A stretch of DNA of 37,659 bases from assembly GCA_021202985.1 (NCBI GenBank), contig JAJQCA010000045.1, positions 5,750-43,408 on the forward strand, in the 5' to 3' direction. This document shows, piece after piece, positions 24,137 through 32,422 of this stretch (within the stretch, counting starts at the first letter, position 1; every line of letters begins with the position of its first letter). A model generated the notes under the pieces. The model saw only the letters and a list, made by a program, of their open reading frames with translations. It ran no database searches and was not told the origin of the DNA. This DNA is from Alistipes sp. (GTDB lineage Bacteria; Bacteroidota; Bacteroidia; Bacteroidales; Rikenellaceae). The position numbers were made by a program, and so were the translations under genes.

Positions 24137-25234
24137 TTACCCGGCAAGGCTTTTTTCGATATAGGCCCTCATCTGCGGGGTCTTCCGTTCTATGCTTTGC
24201 AGCAGCTTGAGCTGTGCCCGTGTACGCACGAGGTTGTGTTCCGGATACCCTGTTTTGTAGTAGGTGTCGCCGTTCAGGTAATCCCATAGGAACCTGACCG
24301 TCTGCATATACGGGAACAGGGCCGCGGCGTAAGGCAGGTGTTCCGTCTCCACAGGGGTGAGGAATCCGCCGGCCGATTCGAGGTATCCAGAGGTGAAAGC
24401 CTCGAATATTTCCATGTTGAAATCCACATTCCCCGTGTCTCGGTCGTCCTCGTCGCCGGTGTTGGCCGCCGTGCGCAGGAAATCGCCGTAGTCGGAGAAT
24501 ATGTAGCTCGGCATCACCGTGTCGAGGTCTATCACGCAGAGGATTCCGCCGCCCTGGTCGAACAGGATGTTGTTGACCTTCGTGTCGCAGTGGCACACGC
24601 GCTTGGGAAGTTTACCTTCGCGGTGCATCCGCTCGGCGAGGCACATATCCCAAGCCCGCGATTCGAGCTGCTCCACTATGTCCCGTACCCCTTCCAGCCT
24701 TCCGGCCCTGTCCTGTTCGACGGCCTGTCGGAGCTGCCGCAGGCGGTACTCCATATCGTGGAAACCGGGGATGGTCTCGCCCAGTTCGCAGTCGATATCC
24801 GAAAGCATCTGCTGGAACTCCCCGAAGGCAAGCCCCGCATAGCGGGCGTAGCGCGGGTCGATGGTCTCGTACGACACCGACCGCGGTATATGTACCATCA
24901 GACGCCAGTAGTTCTCCCCGTCGAAGTGGTAAGGCTTTCCGTCCGCGGCTTCGATAAACCGCAGTACCCTGCGCTCGATATCAGGCTCGCCCCTTTCTTC
25001 CAGTTTACGGCGGATATGACCCGTGACGGCGAGGATGTTGGACTGAAGCAGGTCCACGTCGGTAAAAATATGGTGGTTGATGCGCTGGAGTACGTAGTCG
25101 GGCACTCCCGGGCCGGTGTTGCGGATAAGGTACGAGTCGTTTATCAGCCCGTTGCCGAACGGCTCGGCCACCCCGGGCGTTCCATCTATACGGAAACGCC
25201 CGGCGATATCCAATATGTCTTGTCGCTGTGCCAT
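24137..25234 (-). CDS. N-acetylhexosamine kinase-like phosphotransferase (APH fold)
   Basis: Predicted cytoplasmic kinase of the aminoglycoside-phosphotransferase fold, in the NahK / 'mucin desulfatase' group that phosphorylates GlcNAc or GalNAc at C1. The 365-aa length fits this group. The catalytic loop is HCDTKVNNILFD, with H215 and base D217 (Brenner-type HxDxxxxN). The metal-binding site follows in VIDLDTVMP (D236, D238). The N-terminal nucleotide region is PFGNGLINDSYLI. It starts 9 nt after the GH109 gene, so the two form an operon in which GalNAc released outside would be trapped as a 1-phosphate. A different small-molecule acceptor cannot be excluded. Confidence 0.85.
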   Translation of the reverse strand: MAQRQDILDIAGRFRIDGTPGVAEPFGNGLINDSYLIRNTGPGVPDYVLQRINHHIFTDVDLLQSNILAVTGHIRRKLEERGEPDIERRVLRFIEAADGKPYHFDGENYWRLMVHIPRSVSYETIDPRYARYAGLAFGEFQQMLSDIDCELGETIPGFHDMEYRLRQLRQAVEQDRAGRLEGVRDIVEQLESRAWDMCLAERMHREGKLPKRVCHCDTKVNNILFDQGGGILCVIDLDTVMPSYIFSDYGDFLRTAANTGDEDDRDTGNVDFNMEIFEAFTSGYLESAGGFLTPVETEHLPYAAALFPYMQTVRFLWDYLNGDTYYKTGYPEHNLVRTRAQLKLLQSIERKTPQMRAYIEKSLAG

Positions 25235-25243
25235 GGATGGGAA

Positions 25244-26662
25244 TCAGTTGGCGTAGGCGTGGCGGTAACCCTGAATCTTTTGCCAGCCGCCGCGGGTGAA
25301 GTCGGGCACGGGAACCGGTTTCCCACCGCCGAGTACCGACTCCTCTGTGAGCGGAACAAGGCACGACCATTCAGCGGCGTCATACACGTCCTGGTCGAGC
25401 GGCAGTCCGTTCTGCAGGCAATAAACCAGCCGGTAGTCCATTATGAAATCCATCCCGCCGTGGCCTCCCACCGAGCGGGCAAGTTCCTTGATGTCGGTCA
25501 CGAACGGGAACTCGTACTCGGCCAGCATGGCATCCATTTCGTCCCTGCCCAGCGGATAGTGGGCGTTGGGTTCGATGGCAATCTGCGTGGCGGGATATTT
25601 CTGTGCGAAGCCTTTGGTGCCGCTAACCACGTGGAGGCGCGAGTAGGGGCGCGGGCTTGTCACGTCGTGCTGAATCATTATTGTCTTTCCTTTGGCCGTG
25701 CGGATAAGCGTGGTGTTCATATCGCCCATCCGGTACTCCTGCCGGTATTCGGGCGAGTCGGCGCCGAAGCGTTCCCGGGCATACTCGGTCATACCGAACT
25801 GGTCGGTGGATACCGACACGAGGTATTCCATCCGGTCCCCGCGGTGGATGTCGAGAATCTGGCAGACGGGGCCCAGGCCGTGGGTCGGATAGGCGTTGCC
25901 GCTATGTTCCTCGTTGTAGCGCTTGCGCCAGTAGTCGTAATAACCAGACAGGCCGGGGAGCTTCTGAACTTCACCCTGTCCGGGCTGGTATGAAGAATTG
26001 GCCGACAGGCGGTCGTTGAAATTGAGTTCGCGAAGGTCGTGTATATAGGCGCCCTCGACATGTACCACCTCGCCGAAAACTCCCTGCTGCGCCATGTTGA
26101 GCGTAGCCAGCTCGAAGAAATCGTAACAGCAGTTCTCGAGCATCATGCAGTGGCGGCGCGTCCGTTCCGATGTATTCACCAGTTGCCAGCACTCCTCGAT
26201 CGTAGTAGCCGCCGGAACTTCCACCGCCACATGTTTGCCCTGCTCCATGGAGTAGACGGCCATGGGGGTGTGGGTCACCCAGTCGGTACAGATATAGATA
26301 AGGTCGAGGTCGTCGCGGCGGCAAAGCTCCTTCCACGATTCGCTGTCGCCGATATACTCGGTGGCCGGTTCGCGGCCACGGTCGGCGAGGACCTTCTGCG
26401 CGCGGTCGAGGTTGTACTGCTCCATATCGCAGATAGCCTTGATTTCCACCCCGTCGATATAGGTAAAGCGCTGTACGGCACCGATGCCGCGCATTCCCAC
26501 GCCGATAAATCCCACACGTAACACGGGAATAGGGTCGGCCGCGTAGCCGAGCATATCCGCCTGTCCATCGGGGCGCGCCGGTTCACGGTAGGTCTCGGTC
26601 TGCGTGCCGCGGCATCCGAGCAAAACCACCGCTGCAAATAATAAAAATGTAAAGTTCTTCAT
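25244..26662 (-). CDS. Alpha-N-acetylgalactosaminidase-like lipoprotein, GH109
   Basis: Predicted NAD-dependent glycosidase of the Gfo/Idh/MocA fold. GH109 members remove alpha-linked GalNAc, as in blood group A and mucin glycans. The 472-aa protein has a lipoprotein signal (VLLG-C, Cys at 17), so it is probably periplasmic or outer-membrane bound. The Rossmann motif is VGFIGVGMRGIGAV (about 51-64). The family-typical C-terminal stretch GHGGMDFIMDYRLVYCL, followed by WSCLVPLTEESV, is intact. Start and length are normal for GH109. The kinase gene follows after 9 nt. Simple Gfo/Idh/MocA oxidoreductase activity is the alternative, but the secretion signal and kinase neighbour favour the glycosidase. 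Confidence 0.9.
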   Translation of the reverse strand: MKNFTFLLFAAVVLLGCRGTQTETYREPARPDGQADMLGYAADPIPVLRVGFIGVGMRGIGAVQRFTYIDGVEIKAICDMEQYNLDRAQKVLADRGREPATEYIGDSESWKELCRRDDLDLIYICTDWVTHTPMAVYSMEQGKHVAVEVPAATTIEECWQLVNTSERTRRHCMMLENCCYDFFELATLNMAQQGVFGEVVHVEGAYIHDLRELNFNDRLSANSSYQPGQGEVQKLPGLSGYYDYWRKRYNEEHSGNAYPTHGLGPVCQILDIHRGDRMEYLVSVSTDQFGMTEYARERFGADSPEYRQEYRMGDMNTTLIRTAKGKTIMIQHDVTSPRPYSRLHVVSGTKGFAQKYPATQIAIEPNAHYPLGRDEMDAMLAEYEFPFVTDIKELARSVGGHGGMDFIMDYRLVYCLQNGLPLDQDVYDAAEWSCLVPLTEESVLGGGKPVPVPDFTRGGWQKIQGYRHAYAN

Positions 26663-27876
26663 ATCGTGAGTTTTAAGGTTAGCTGTATTACGTTTTGATT
26701 TCAGGTTTATGATGTTTCTTTCTTTGGCTCGGTTTCGTCTTAATTAAGTAACAAACCTTCCGGAAAAACCGGGGCTTTCGTTATGGTCCGATTACAAAGG
26801 CATTATGCCTTCCGGACCCCGGTGTTTCGCCGCTCAGGCTCTGTTTCTTTCATTGCCGGCCGACCGTCTGCGGCCGGTCGGGTGCTGATGTTAACAGGCA
26901 ATGCCTCGCCCTCGCTTAAGGAAGGCGATTACGTTGGCGGACTGTGTTTCCATTGGCGGTTACCATCCCGCCACGCAACATTACTCATGCAACCTTCCCG
27001 CATCCGGCCCCGCAGGGCGAAATGCTAATTAAAAGGTAGTGAAATTTTACCGAAATTCCAATAGTTGCACCTTGTTTTCCCGCTGGTTACCGTTGCAGTT
27101 GGGATTTATGCAGTAACCTGAGTACGTTACATACCCCGTTCCGGCCTTTAAACTCCCGCCCCTGCGTTTACACGTTTTACTCCCGCGTTAATATACTAAC
27201 TACGGCCGTGCCGCTCCCGGTCTTTCGGTGGCGGACGGGGGAACTTCCCCGCTCGACTTACCCGGATGCGGCAGTCTCCGTACTTCGCAGCGTGGCTTAT
27301 CCGCACGCCGCGGCTGTTTTATCCGGCCCTTCGTGGCCGGGCGTAAATGCCCGACCACGAATGCCGAAAAGGCCCTCTCAATCGTCTGCCTGCGTACCGT
27401 TGTGTTTAGAAAACACCAGCACTTACCCTAACCCCTTCATTTCCGCGGGCAGACTCCCTGCAATCAACCAATCCCAACGGGCCTCTGTATCGTTTACGCC
27501 GTTTCACGGCTTATATCACTAATCGCTTTTCCGGACTACTTCGGCGACGCGGCTTAAGCGATTTCCATCCCCTTCATTGTCCGCGTAGCGTGCGGCGTTC
27601 CCGATCTGGCGGTTCCGATATCCGTTGCGCCGCCCGTCGTTCCGGAAAATTCCGCTACCGGTCCGTGTCGAAATACGCCCCTGCCGATAGCCGCCTTGTC
27701 GCTGAATCCGGTGCAAAAATATATCCCGGCTCCGGACGGGCCTAATTCCGGCTTTGCTGTTATCGTCCCGAATTTTGCTCCGCCGGGGAAATCGCTTGTA
27801 TACAGGATTTTATCCCGCAATGCGCTCCGGACCCGGGTCGGTATAGCGGCCTGGGCTACTGACGAAAGTGTCCCTT
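26663..27876. other. 1.2-kb gap between the hybrid regulator and GH109
   Basis: No open frame here looks like a real gene: the candidates are short, lack family features and have unusual composition. The most structured part is a hairpin at 27330-27361: TTCGTGG-c-CGGGC pairs with GCCCG-a-CCACGAA, 12 bp with one mismatch and a 6-nt loop. GGTTAC/GTAACC form a dyad near 27085-27117. The GH109 promoter should lie near 26663-26760, but no TAnnTTTG box is visible. The region may hold an unrecognised RNA or decayed sequence. Confidence 0.4.
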
Positions 27877-30090
27877 CTAACGCTTCTTCGAACGGTTGTG
27901 CTGCCGCGCGAAAGCGGCCGGGGTCTGGCCGAACTCTTTTTTGAAGGTGTTGGTAAAATAGGACTGGCTCCGTATCCCGATGCGCTCCATTACCTCCTTC
28001 ATGGAGAGGTCCTGCTCTATCATCAGTTTGGCGGCTTTGCGGAGTCGGTAGTTGAGCGTAAATTCCACTATCGAACGGCCCGTGAGCGATTTGAGTTTGG
28101 AGTAAAGTTTGGTCCGGCTCATCGACATTTCGGACGCTATCAGGTGCACGTCTATTACCGGCTGGGCAAGGTTGGCATCTATAATGTCCACCAGCTTCTT
28201 CAGGAAGGCGTTGTCCTTTTCGTTTGCGGCAAGTTCCGCGCTGTCGACGTAGTAGTTGCGGGCGTAGTGTTCGCGGAGTTTGTCCTGCCGGTCGAAGAGG
28301 TTGCGGATGGTCACAAGGAGCAGTTTAAGGTCCACCGGCTTCTCGAAGTAGTAGTCGGCTCCCGACTCGGCCCCTTCGAGCCTGAACTCCGCACCGGTGC
28401 GGGCCGTGAGCATTATAAACGGTGTATGGCAGGTGTCGACGTTGCTCTTAAGTTCGCGGCAGAGCGTGATGCCGTCTTTGACGGGCATCATAATGTCGCT
28501 CACTATGAGGTTCACCTCGTTGTCTTCGAGGTAGCGCGAGGCCACCCAGCCGTTTGGGGCCTGCTCCACATCGTACCACGGGGCGAGGAAGTCGGCGATC
28601 AGTCGCCGCAGGTCGTCGTTGTCTTCGGCGAGGAGTATCCTCCTGCGTTCGCGCAGCAGCACGTCGTGGGCCTCCCCGCGGCGGATATCCTCCACCAGCC
28701 GGTTTCCGGCAAGGGCCGCGACGTCCGCCGCCACGGTCTCGCCGGCGGCCGGCTCGGCCGCGAACTGGTCTGGGGTGTAGACCGTGGCCTCGTGCGGCAG
28801 TACGACGAGCATATCGGTGCCCTGGCCGCGTGTGCTGTAAATGGTAATACGACCCTTGTGGAGTTCGACGAGGCTTTTGGCCAAAGCCAGCCCGATACCC
28901 GTGCCGAGGTGAGATGAGAGGTTCTCGGATTTTACGCTGTAATAACGCTCGAAGACGGTTCCGATGGAGGCGGAAGAGATGCCTACCCCGGTGTCGCGCA
29001 CCGCAATTGCCACCCCGCGCAGCCCGGAGCTTCCGACGGTAAATTCAGCTTGGTGCCGCCGACCGAAGCGGGCCGAGTCGCCGTAGGTCTCTATCCTTAT
29101 CTCTCCGCCCTCAGGAGTGTGTTTGAACGAGTTGTTCAGCAGGTTCATAATTATCTTCTCCACCACCTCCCGGTCGGCATAAACCGAGTGGGGCATTGCG
29201 GGGTCGGCCGTCCGGACGAAGCGGATGCGCCTGCGCCGGGCCAGCTCGTCGAAGTCGGCCGAGACGCTTCCCATCAGTTGGTTAAGGTCGGTGGGCCGTA
29301 CCTGCAACCGCATCTTGCCGTGTTGCAGGGTGCGGAAGTCGAGCAGTTCGTTCACAAGGTTTAGCAGCCGCCGGGTGTTGTTGTGCAGGATGCGGTAATA
29401 GTCCTTCACCGCTTCGTTGCCCCTAAGGTTGTCCACCACGCCCTGTATCAACGAGAGTGGTGTGCGGAAGTCGTGCGAGATGTTGGTGAAGAACCGGAGC
29501 TGGGCCTGGTGGAGCTCCTCTTTCTGCTGCTTCTCCAGTTTGTCGCGGTACAGTTCCATTCGCAGTTCCTTGCGCTGGCGGTGGAACCGGATGACGGTAT
29601 AAGCCGCCGCGCCGGCGATAATGGCGTACAAAAGGTATGCGTAACCGGTCGCCCAGGGAGCGGCCCGGCGGCGGACCGACACGGTGGTGACCGGGCCCCA
29701 CACCCCGTCGTTGTTCGCCGCCTGCACCTCGAACCGGTAACTCCCCGCGGGCATCTTGGTAAATAGAACGTTGCGTCCCGAGGAGTCTACCGTCACCCAG
29801 CGGTTGTCGTAACCCGCCAACCGGTAACGGTAAGTGTTCTTTTCCGGTATCATATAGTTGTCGGCCGAAATCCGGAAGCCGAAGTTGGTCTGGGTATAGG
29901 GCAGAACGATTTCGCCCGTGCCGTAACCGCCGCCACGCCGCGAGGGTGGTATGCCGGGGGCGTTATCCAGAAGGAATTCGGAGATAATAACCCGCGGGGG
30001 TGGGGATTGCGTCGGATTGCCTCGGGTTGCACGGCGGTGAACCCGCCGGTGCCGCCGAAAAATATCACGCCGTCCGAGGCCTTCATACAC
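27877..30090 (-). CDS. Hybrid two-component regulator, C-terminal portion
   Basis: Inner-membrane sensor kinase fused to a response regulator; in Bacteroidales such proteins (HTCS) switch on glycan-utilisation genes. This part is in frame from about 30000. It contains a Y_Y_Y domain (YRLAGYDNRWVTVDSS), one membrane helix (coded near 29590-29660), the HisKA H-box NISHDFRTPL (His codon 29473-29475), the ATPase N-box NLLNNSFKHTPEGG and G-boxes (VRDTGVGIS, GTGIGLALAKS). A receiver domain with phospho-acceptor Asp in IVSDIMMPVKDG (codon 28495-28497) and a C-terminal AraC-type DNA-binding domain (IRSQSYFTNTFKKEFGQTPA) follow. All key residues are present. The gene is split from its sensor half by a one-base frameshift; together they would be about 1,355 aa, the normal HTCS size. 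Confidence 0.9.
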   Translation of the reverse strand: MYEGLGRRDIFRRHRRVHRRATRGNPTQSPPPRVIISEFLLDNAPGIPPSRRGGGYGTGEIVLPYTQTNFGFRISADNYMIPEKNTYRYRLAGYDNRWVTVDSSGRNVLFTKMPAGSYRFEVQAANNDGVWGPVTTVSVRRRAAPWATGYAYLLYAIIAGAAAYTVIRFHRQRKELRMELYRDKLEKQQKEELHQAQLRFFTNISHDFRTPLSLIQGVVDNLRGNEAVKDYYRILHNNTRRLLNLVNELLDFRTLQHGKMRLQVRPTDLNQLMGSVSADFDELARRRRIRFVRTADPAMPHSVYADREVVEKIIMNLLNNSFKHTPEGGEIRIETYGDSARFGRRHQAEFTVGSSGLRGVAIAVRDTGVGISSASIGTVFERYYSVKSENLSSHLGTGIGLALAKSLVELHKGRITIYSTRGQGTDMLVVLPHEATVYTPDQFAAEPAAGETVAADVAALAGNRLVEDIRRGEAHDVLLRERRRILLAEDNDDLRRLIADFLAPWYDVEQAPNGWVASRYLEDNEVNLIVSDIMMPVKDGITLCRELKSNVDTCHTPFIMLTARTGAEFRLEGAESGADYYFEKPVDLKLLLVTIRNLFDRQDKLREHYARNYYVDSAELAANEKDNAFLKKLVDIIDANLAQPVIDVHLIASEMSMSRTKLYSKLKSLTGRSIVEFTLNYRLRKAAKLMIEQDLSMKEVMERIGIRSQSYFTNTFKKEFGQTPAAFARQHNRSKKR

Positions 30091-31943
30091 GCAAGCGGGT
30101 AATATACCTGCCCCTGAAGGCCGTCGGTGGAGTCGAAGCGTAAAAAGGTTCCCGCACCGGTGTCATACTTCACCAACCCGTTGTCGGTCCCCATCCAGAC
30201 ATCGCCGCGGTCGTCGGCTATAATGCTGTACACGGCCGATATGTTAAGGTCGCCGATGCCTTCGATTACCTCCATAGTGTCGTCGGACGGGGAGTATCGC
30301 ACCAGTCCGTGCCCGACAGTGCCTATCCACACGTCCCCGCGCCCGTCCAGGCACATCGACCGGCCGTTAAGGTAGGGGATGCGGTCGGAGAGGACGCTGC
30401 GGGCCTGCCCCGTAGCTGTATCGAACAGGTATAGATTTTTGGACGAGAGTATCCACAGGTCGTCTCCGCCGCCACGCACCATGTCGAGCAGGTACCAGCC
30501 GTTGTCCTTCTTGTCGAAATAGTGGTGCGTGAAAGTCCGGTCGCTGAACGAGTAGTGGCTCACCACCGATACGTTGGTCTGGTAAATTATCCACAGGCCG
30601 CGGTCGCCGTCCCTGACCAGTTTGCGGATGTTGTTGTCCAGCAGGCTGTTGTCGCGGCCGGCCCGGTGGTTGGTGAAGCGGCCTGTGGCCGGGTCGTAGA
30701 TGTCAAGCCCGCCGAGGAACGTTCCTATATAAAGCTCGCCCGAGGGGCCGGTCACTATGCTTTTTATATGGTTGGAGGCGGGTCCGTGGCCGTCACGGGA
30801 CGAGAGGATTTGGGTAATTGCCCTCCCGTTACGTTCGAACCGGTTCAGGCCTCCGCCCTCGGTACCGGTCCAGACCGTGCTTCCGTCCTCGGCAAAGGCG
30901 CTCACCGTGCCGTGCGACAAGGCGGTCGTGGCCGGGGTGTAGGTGCGGAACATCTCGGTATCGTCGAGGTCGGCCATGCAGAGGCCGCCCGAGAAGGTAC
31001 CCACCCACACGTTGCGGCGGTGGTCTTCGAACAGGCACCAGACGGAGTTGTTCGGGATGGAAAACATATCGCTTGCCGAGTGGACCAGAAGGGTGTCCGC
31101 CCCGGTGGCCGGGTCGAATACCATGATGCCGGACTGCGTGGCTATCCACAGGCGGCCGTACTTGTCGGCCAGCAGGTCGCGGGGCGGTGCCTGCGGCCCG
31201 CCGCCCGGTGCGGGCAGCTCGTAGTGCCGGACGACGGTGCCGGTACCCTCGTCGAAAGCGTAAAGCCCCGTATCGGAGGTCACGGCCCACAGCAGTCCGC
31301 CCATGGCGGCAATTCCCTGCACCGTCTGGTCGTCGGGGAATTTATGGAACAGCTCGAAACGGCCCGTGGCGTAACCGTAACGGTACAGCCGCCCCTGTGT
31401 GGAGCCCATGTAAACAGACTCATCGGTGGAATGAGAACTCCAGATGTTACCCACTGGCCTGCCCTCGCAGGCGAGCGTGTCGGGAACGAGTGTCTGGGGG
31501 TCGATGCGGTATGTGCGCCCGGCCATATCCACCCATAGGTTGCCGGCGCGGTCGCTGTTTATACTGTAGGCGCTGCCTTCGATGAGCTTTTCGAACGTGT
31601 CGGCGGTGCGGTTATAAGTAAAAAGGCCGTTGTTAGTGGTGACGTAGAGCCTGCCGGCAGGGTCGGTGGCCATCGCGGCGAAATGCCACTCGGTGCCGGG
31701 CATAAGATCCCGGAAGCGGGGGTAATAGCGTTTGTACTGGTAACCGTCGAACCGCTGCAATTCGTTGTCCATCAGCACCCATATAAACCCGTCCGCATCC
31801 TGCCCGACCGATTTCACCCCGTCGTAGTAGAAACCCCCCTCTGGCGACAGCGTACGGAACTTGTACTGCTGTTCCGCGCGGCAACTGTCCGCTGCCGCAA
31901 GCAGCAACGCAGCGGCTAAAATAATTATCCTTCCGACCCCCAT
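29850..31943 (-). CDS. Hybrid two-component regulator, N-terminal sensor portion
   Basis: Periplasmic ligand-sensing half of the HTCS. I chose the ATG at 31943 (MGVGRIIILAAALLLAAADS, a signal peptide or anchor); the frame is open upstream only from a TTG. The rest is a two-bladed-propeller sensor made of Reg_prop repeats, such as DADGFIWVLMDNELQRFDG, DPAGRLYVTTNNGLFTYN and DRGDVWMGTDNGLVKYD, ending in FFGGTGGFTAVQPEAIRRNP. After about 30000 the frame gives non-homologous residues, while the expected PPRVIISEF continues in another frame. The ligand is unknown. It is divergent from the fimbrillin-like gene at 32423 and upstream, on the same strand, of GH109 and the kinase. Confidence 0.88.
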   Translation of the reverse strand: MGVGRIIILAAALLLAAADSCRAEQQYKFRTLSPEGGFYYDGVKSVGQDADGFIWVLMDNELQRFDGYQYKRYYPRFRDLMPGTEWHFAAMATDPAGRLYVTTNNGLFTYNRTADTFEKLIEGSAYSINSDRAGNLWVDMAGRTYRIDPQTLVPDTLACEGRPVGNIWSSHSTDESVYMGSTQGRLYRYGYATGRFELFHKFPDDQTVQGIAAMGGLLWAVTSDTGLYAFDEGTGTVVRHYELPAPGGGPQAPPRDLLADKYGRLWIATQSGIMVFDPATGADTLLVHSASDMFSIPNNSVWCLFEDHRRNVWVGTFSGGLCMADLDDTEMFRTYTPATTALSHGTVSAFAEDGSTVWTGTEGGGLNRFERNGRAITQILSSRDGHGPASNHIKSIVTGPSGELYIGTFLGGLDIYDPATGRFTNHRAGRDNSLLDNNIRKLVRDGDRGLWIIYQTNVSVVSHYSFSDRTFTHHYFDKKDNGWYLLDMVRGGGDDLWILSSKNLYLFDTATGQARSVLSDRIPYLNGRSMCLDGRGDVWIGTVGHGLVRYSPSDDTMEVIEGIGDLNISAVYSIIADDRGDVWMGTDNGLVKYDTGAGTFLRFDSTDGLQGQVYYPLACMKASDGVIFFGGTGGFTAVQPEAIRRNPHPRGLLSPNSFWITPPAYHPRGVAAVTARAKSFCPIPRPTSASGFRPTTI
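29996..30005 (-). other. Single-base frameshift in the hybrid regulator
   Basis: The plus strand reads GGGGG-T-GGGG here. One extra base in the run would join the sensor frame (RRNP) to the kinase frame (PPRVIISEF), restoring the usual junction before the Y_Y_Y domain. As with hydB, the fault falls in a G/C run and both flanks are well preserved. Confidence 0.8.
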
Positions 31944-32422
31944 ATATAAATTTACAAAAATCCGGTACAAATCTCGGCAGTTTAGGCGGGAAAACCGCCC
32001 TCAGGTTATACAGAACGTCAAAAGATGCCGGGAAGTATACCGGCCGCCACGATAATCGTTACCCCGGGTGCACGGGAGTTTCGTTTTGCGGTAACCGGCC
32101 GGCGGGAGAGGGGGAGAATGTGTCTCTACGACACGGCAGGGATGGTTGCACCCTCTACCTCTGTAAAATCTTTTTTATTCCTGGGGAGCCGGATAATTGC
32201 CCGTGTGGTATATTCCCATTATGAAGTCTCACCATATCCCGTCGTTACCATATATAATAACCTTCCCGTGGTCGGGTTCAAATCCGGAACCGGAGCCTTT
32301 AGCAGGTGCAGGCGAGCGTTAGGAGAGGTTTTTGCAGCGTTAGGTCAGGCGCCATGTGAATTATTTGCCGGGCTTAGCCATTTATTTATATAATTAACTA
32401 TAAAATATTGATATATAATATT
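31944..32422. other. Divergent intergenic region, regulator versus fimbrillin
   Basis: The 479 bases separate two divergent genes and should hold both promoters. The last 60 bases are very AT-rich (ATTTATTTATATAATTAAC), but no TAnnTTTG box is found on either strand. An open frame at 32025-32393 has no protein-like features and is not accepted. Confidence 0.45.

Noticed and set aside
24338-25993. A 551-codon plus-strand open frame opposite the kinase and GH109 genes
   Set aside because: It spans two real genes in antisense and has no protein-family features.
27554-27820. An 88-codon minus-strand open frame downstream of the hybrid regulator
   Set aside because: It has low-complexity Gly/Thr/Ala composition, no domain and no promoter; not enough to call a gene.
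32025-32393. A 122-codon open frame upstream of the first fimbrillin-like gene
   Set aside because: It has no signal, domain or upstream box and lies in the divergent promoter region.
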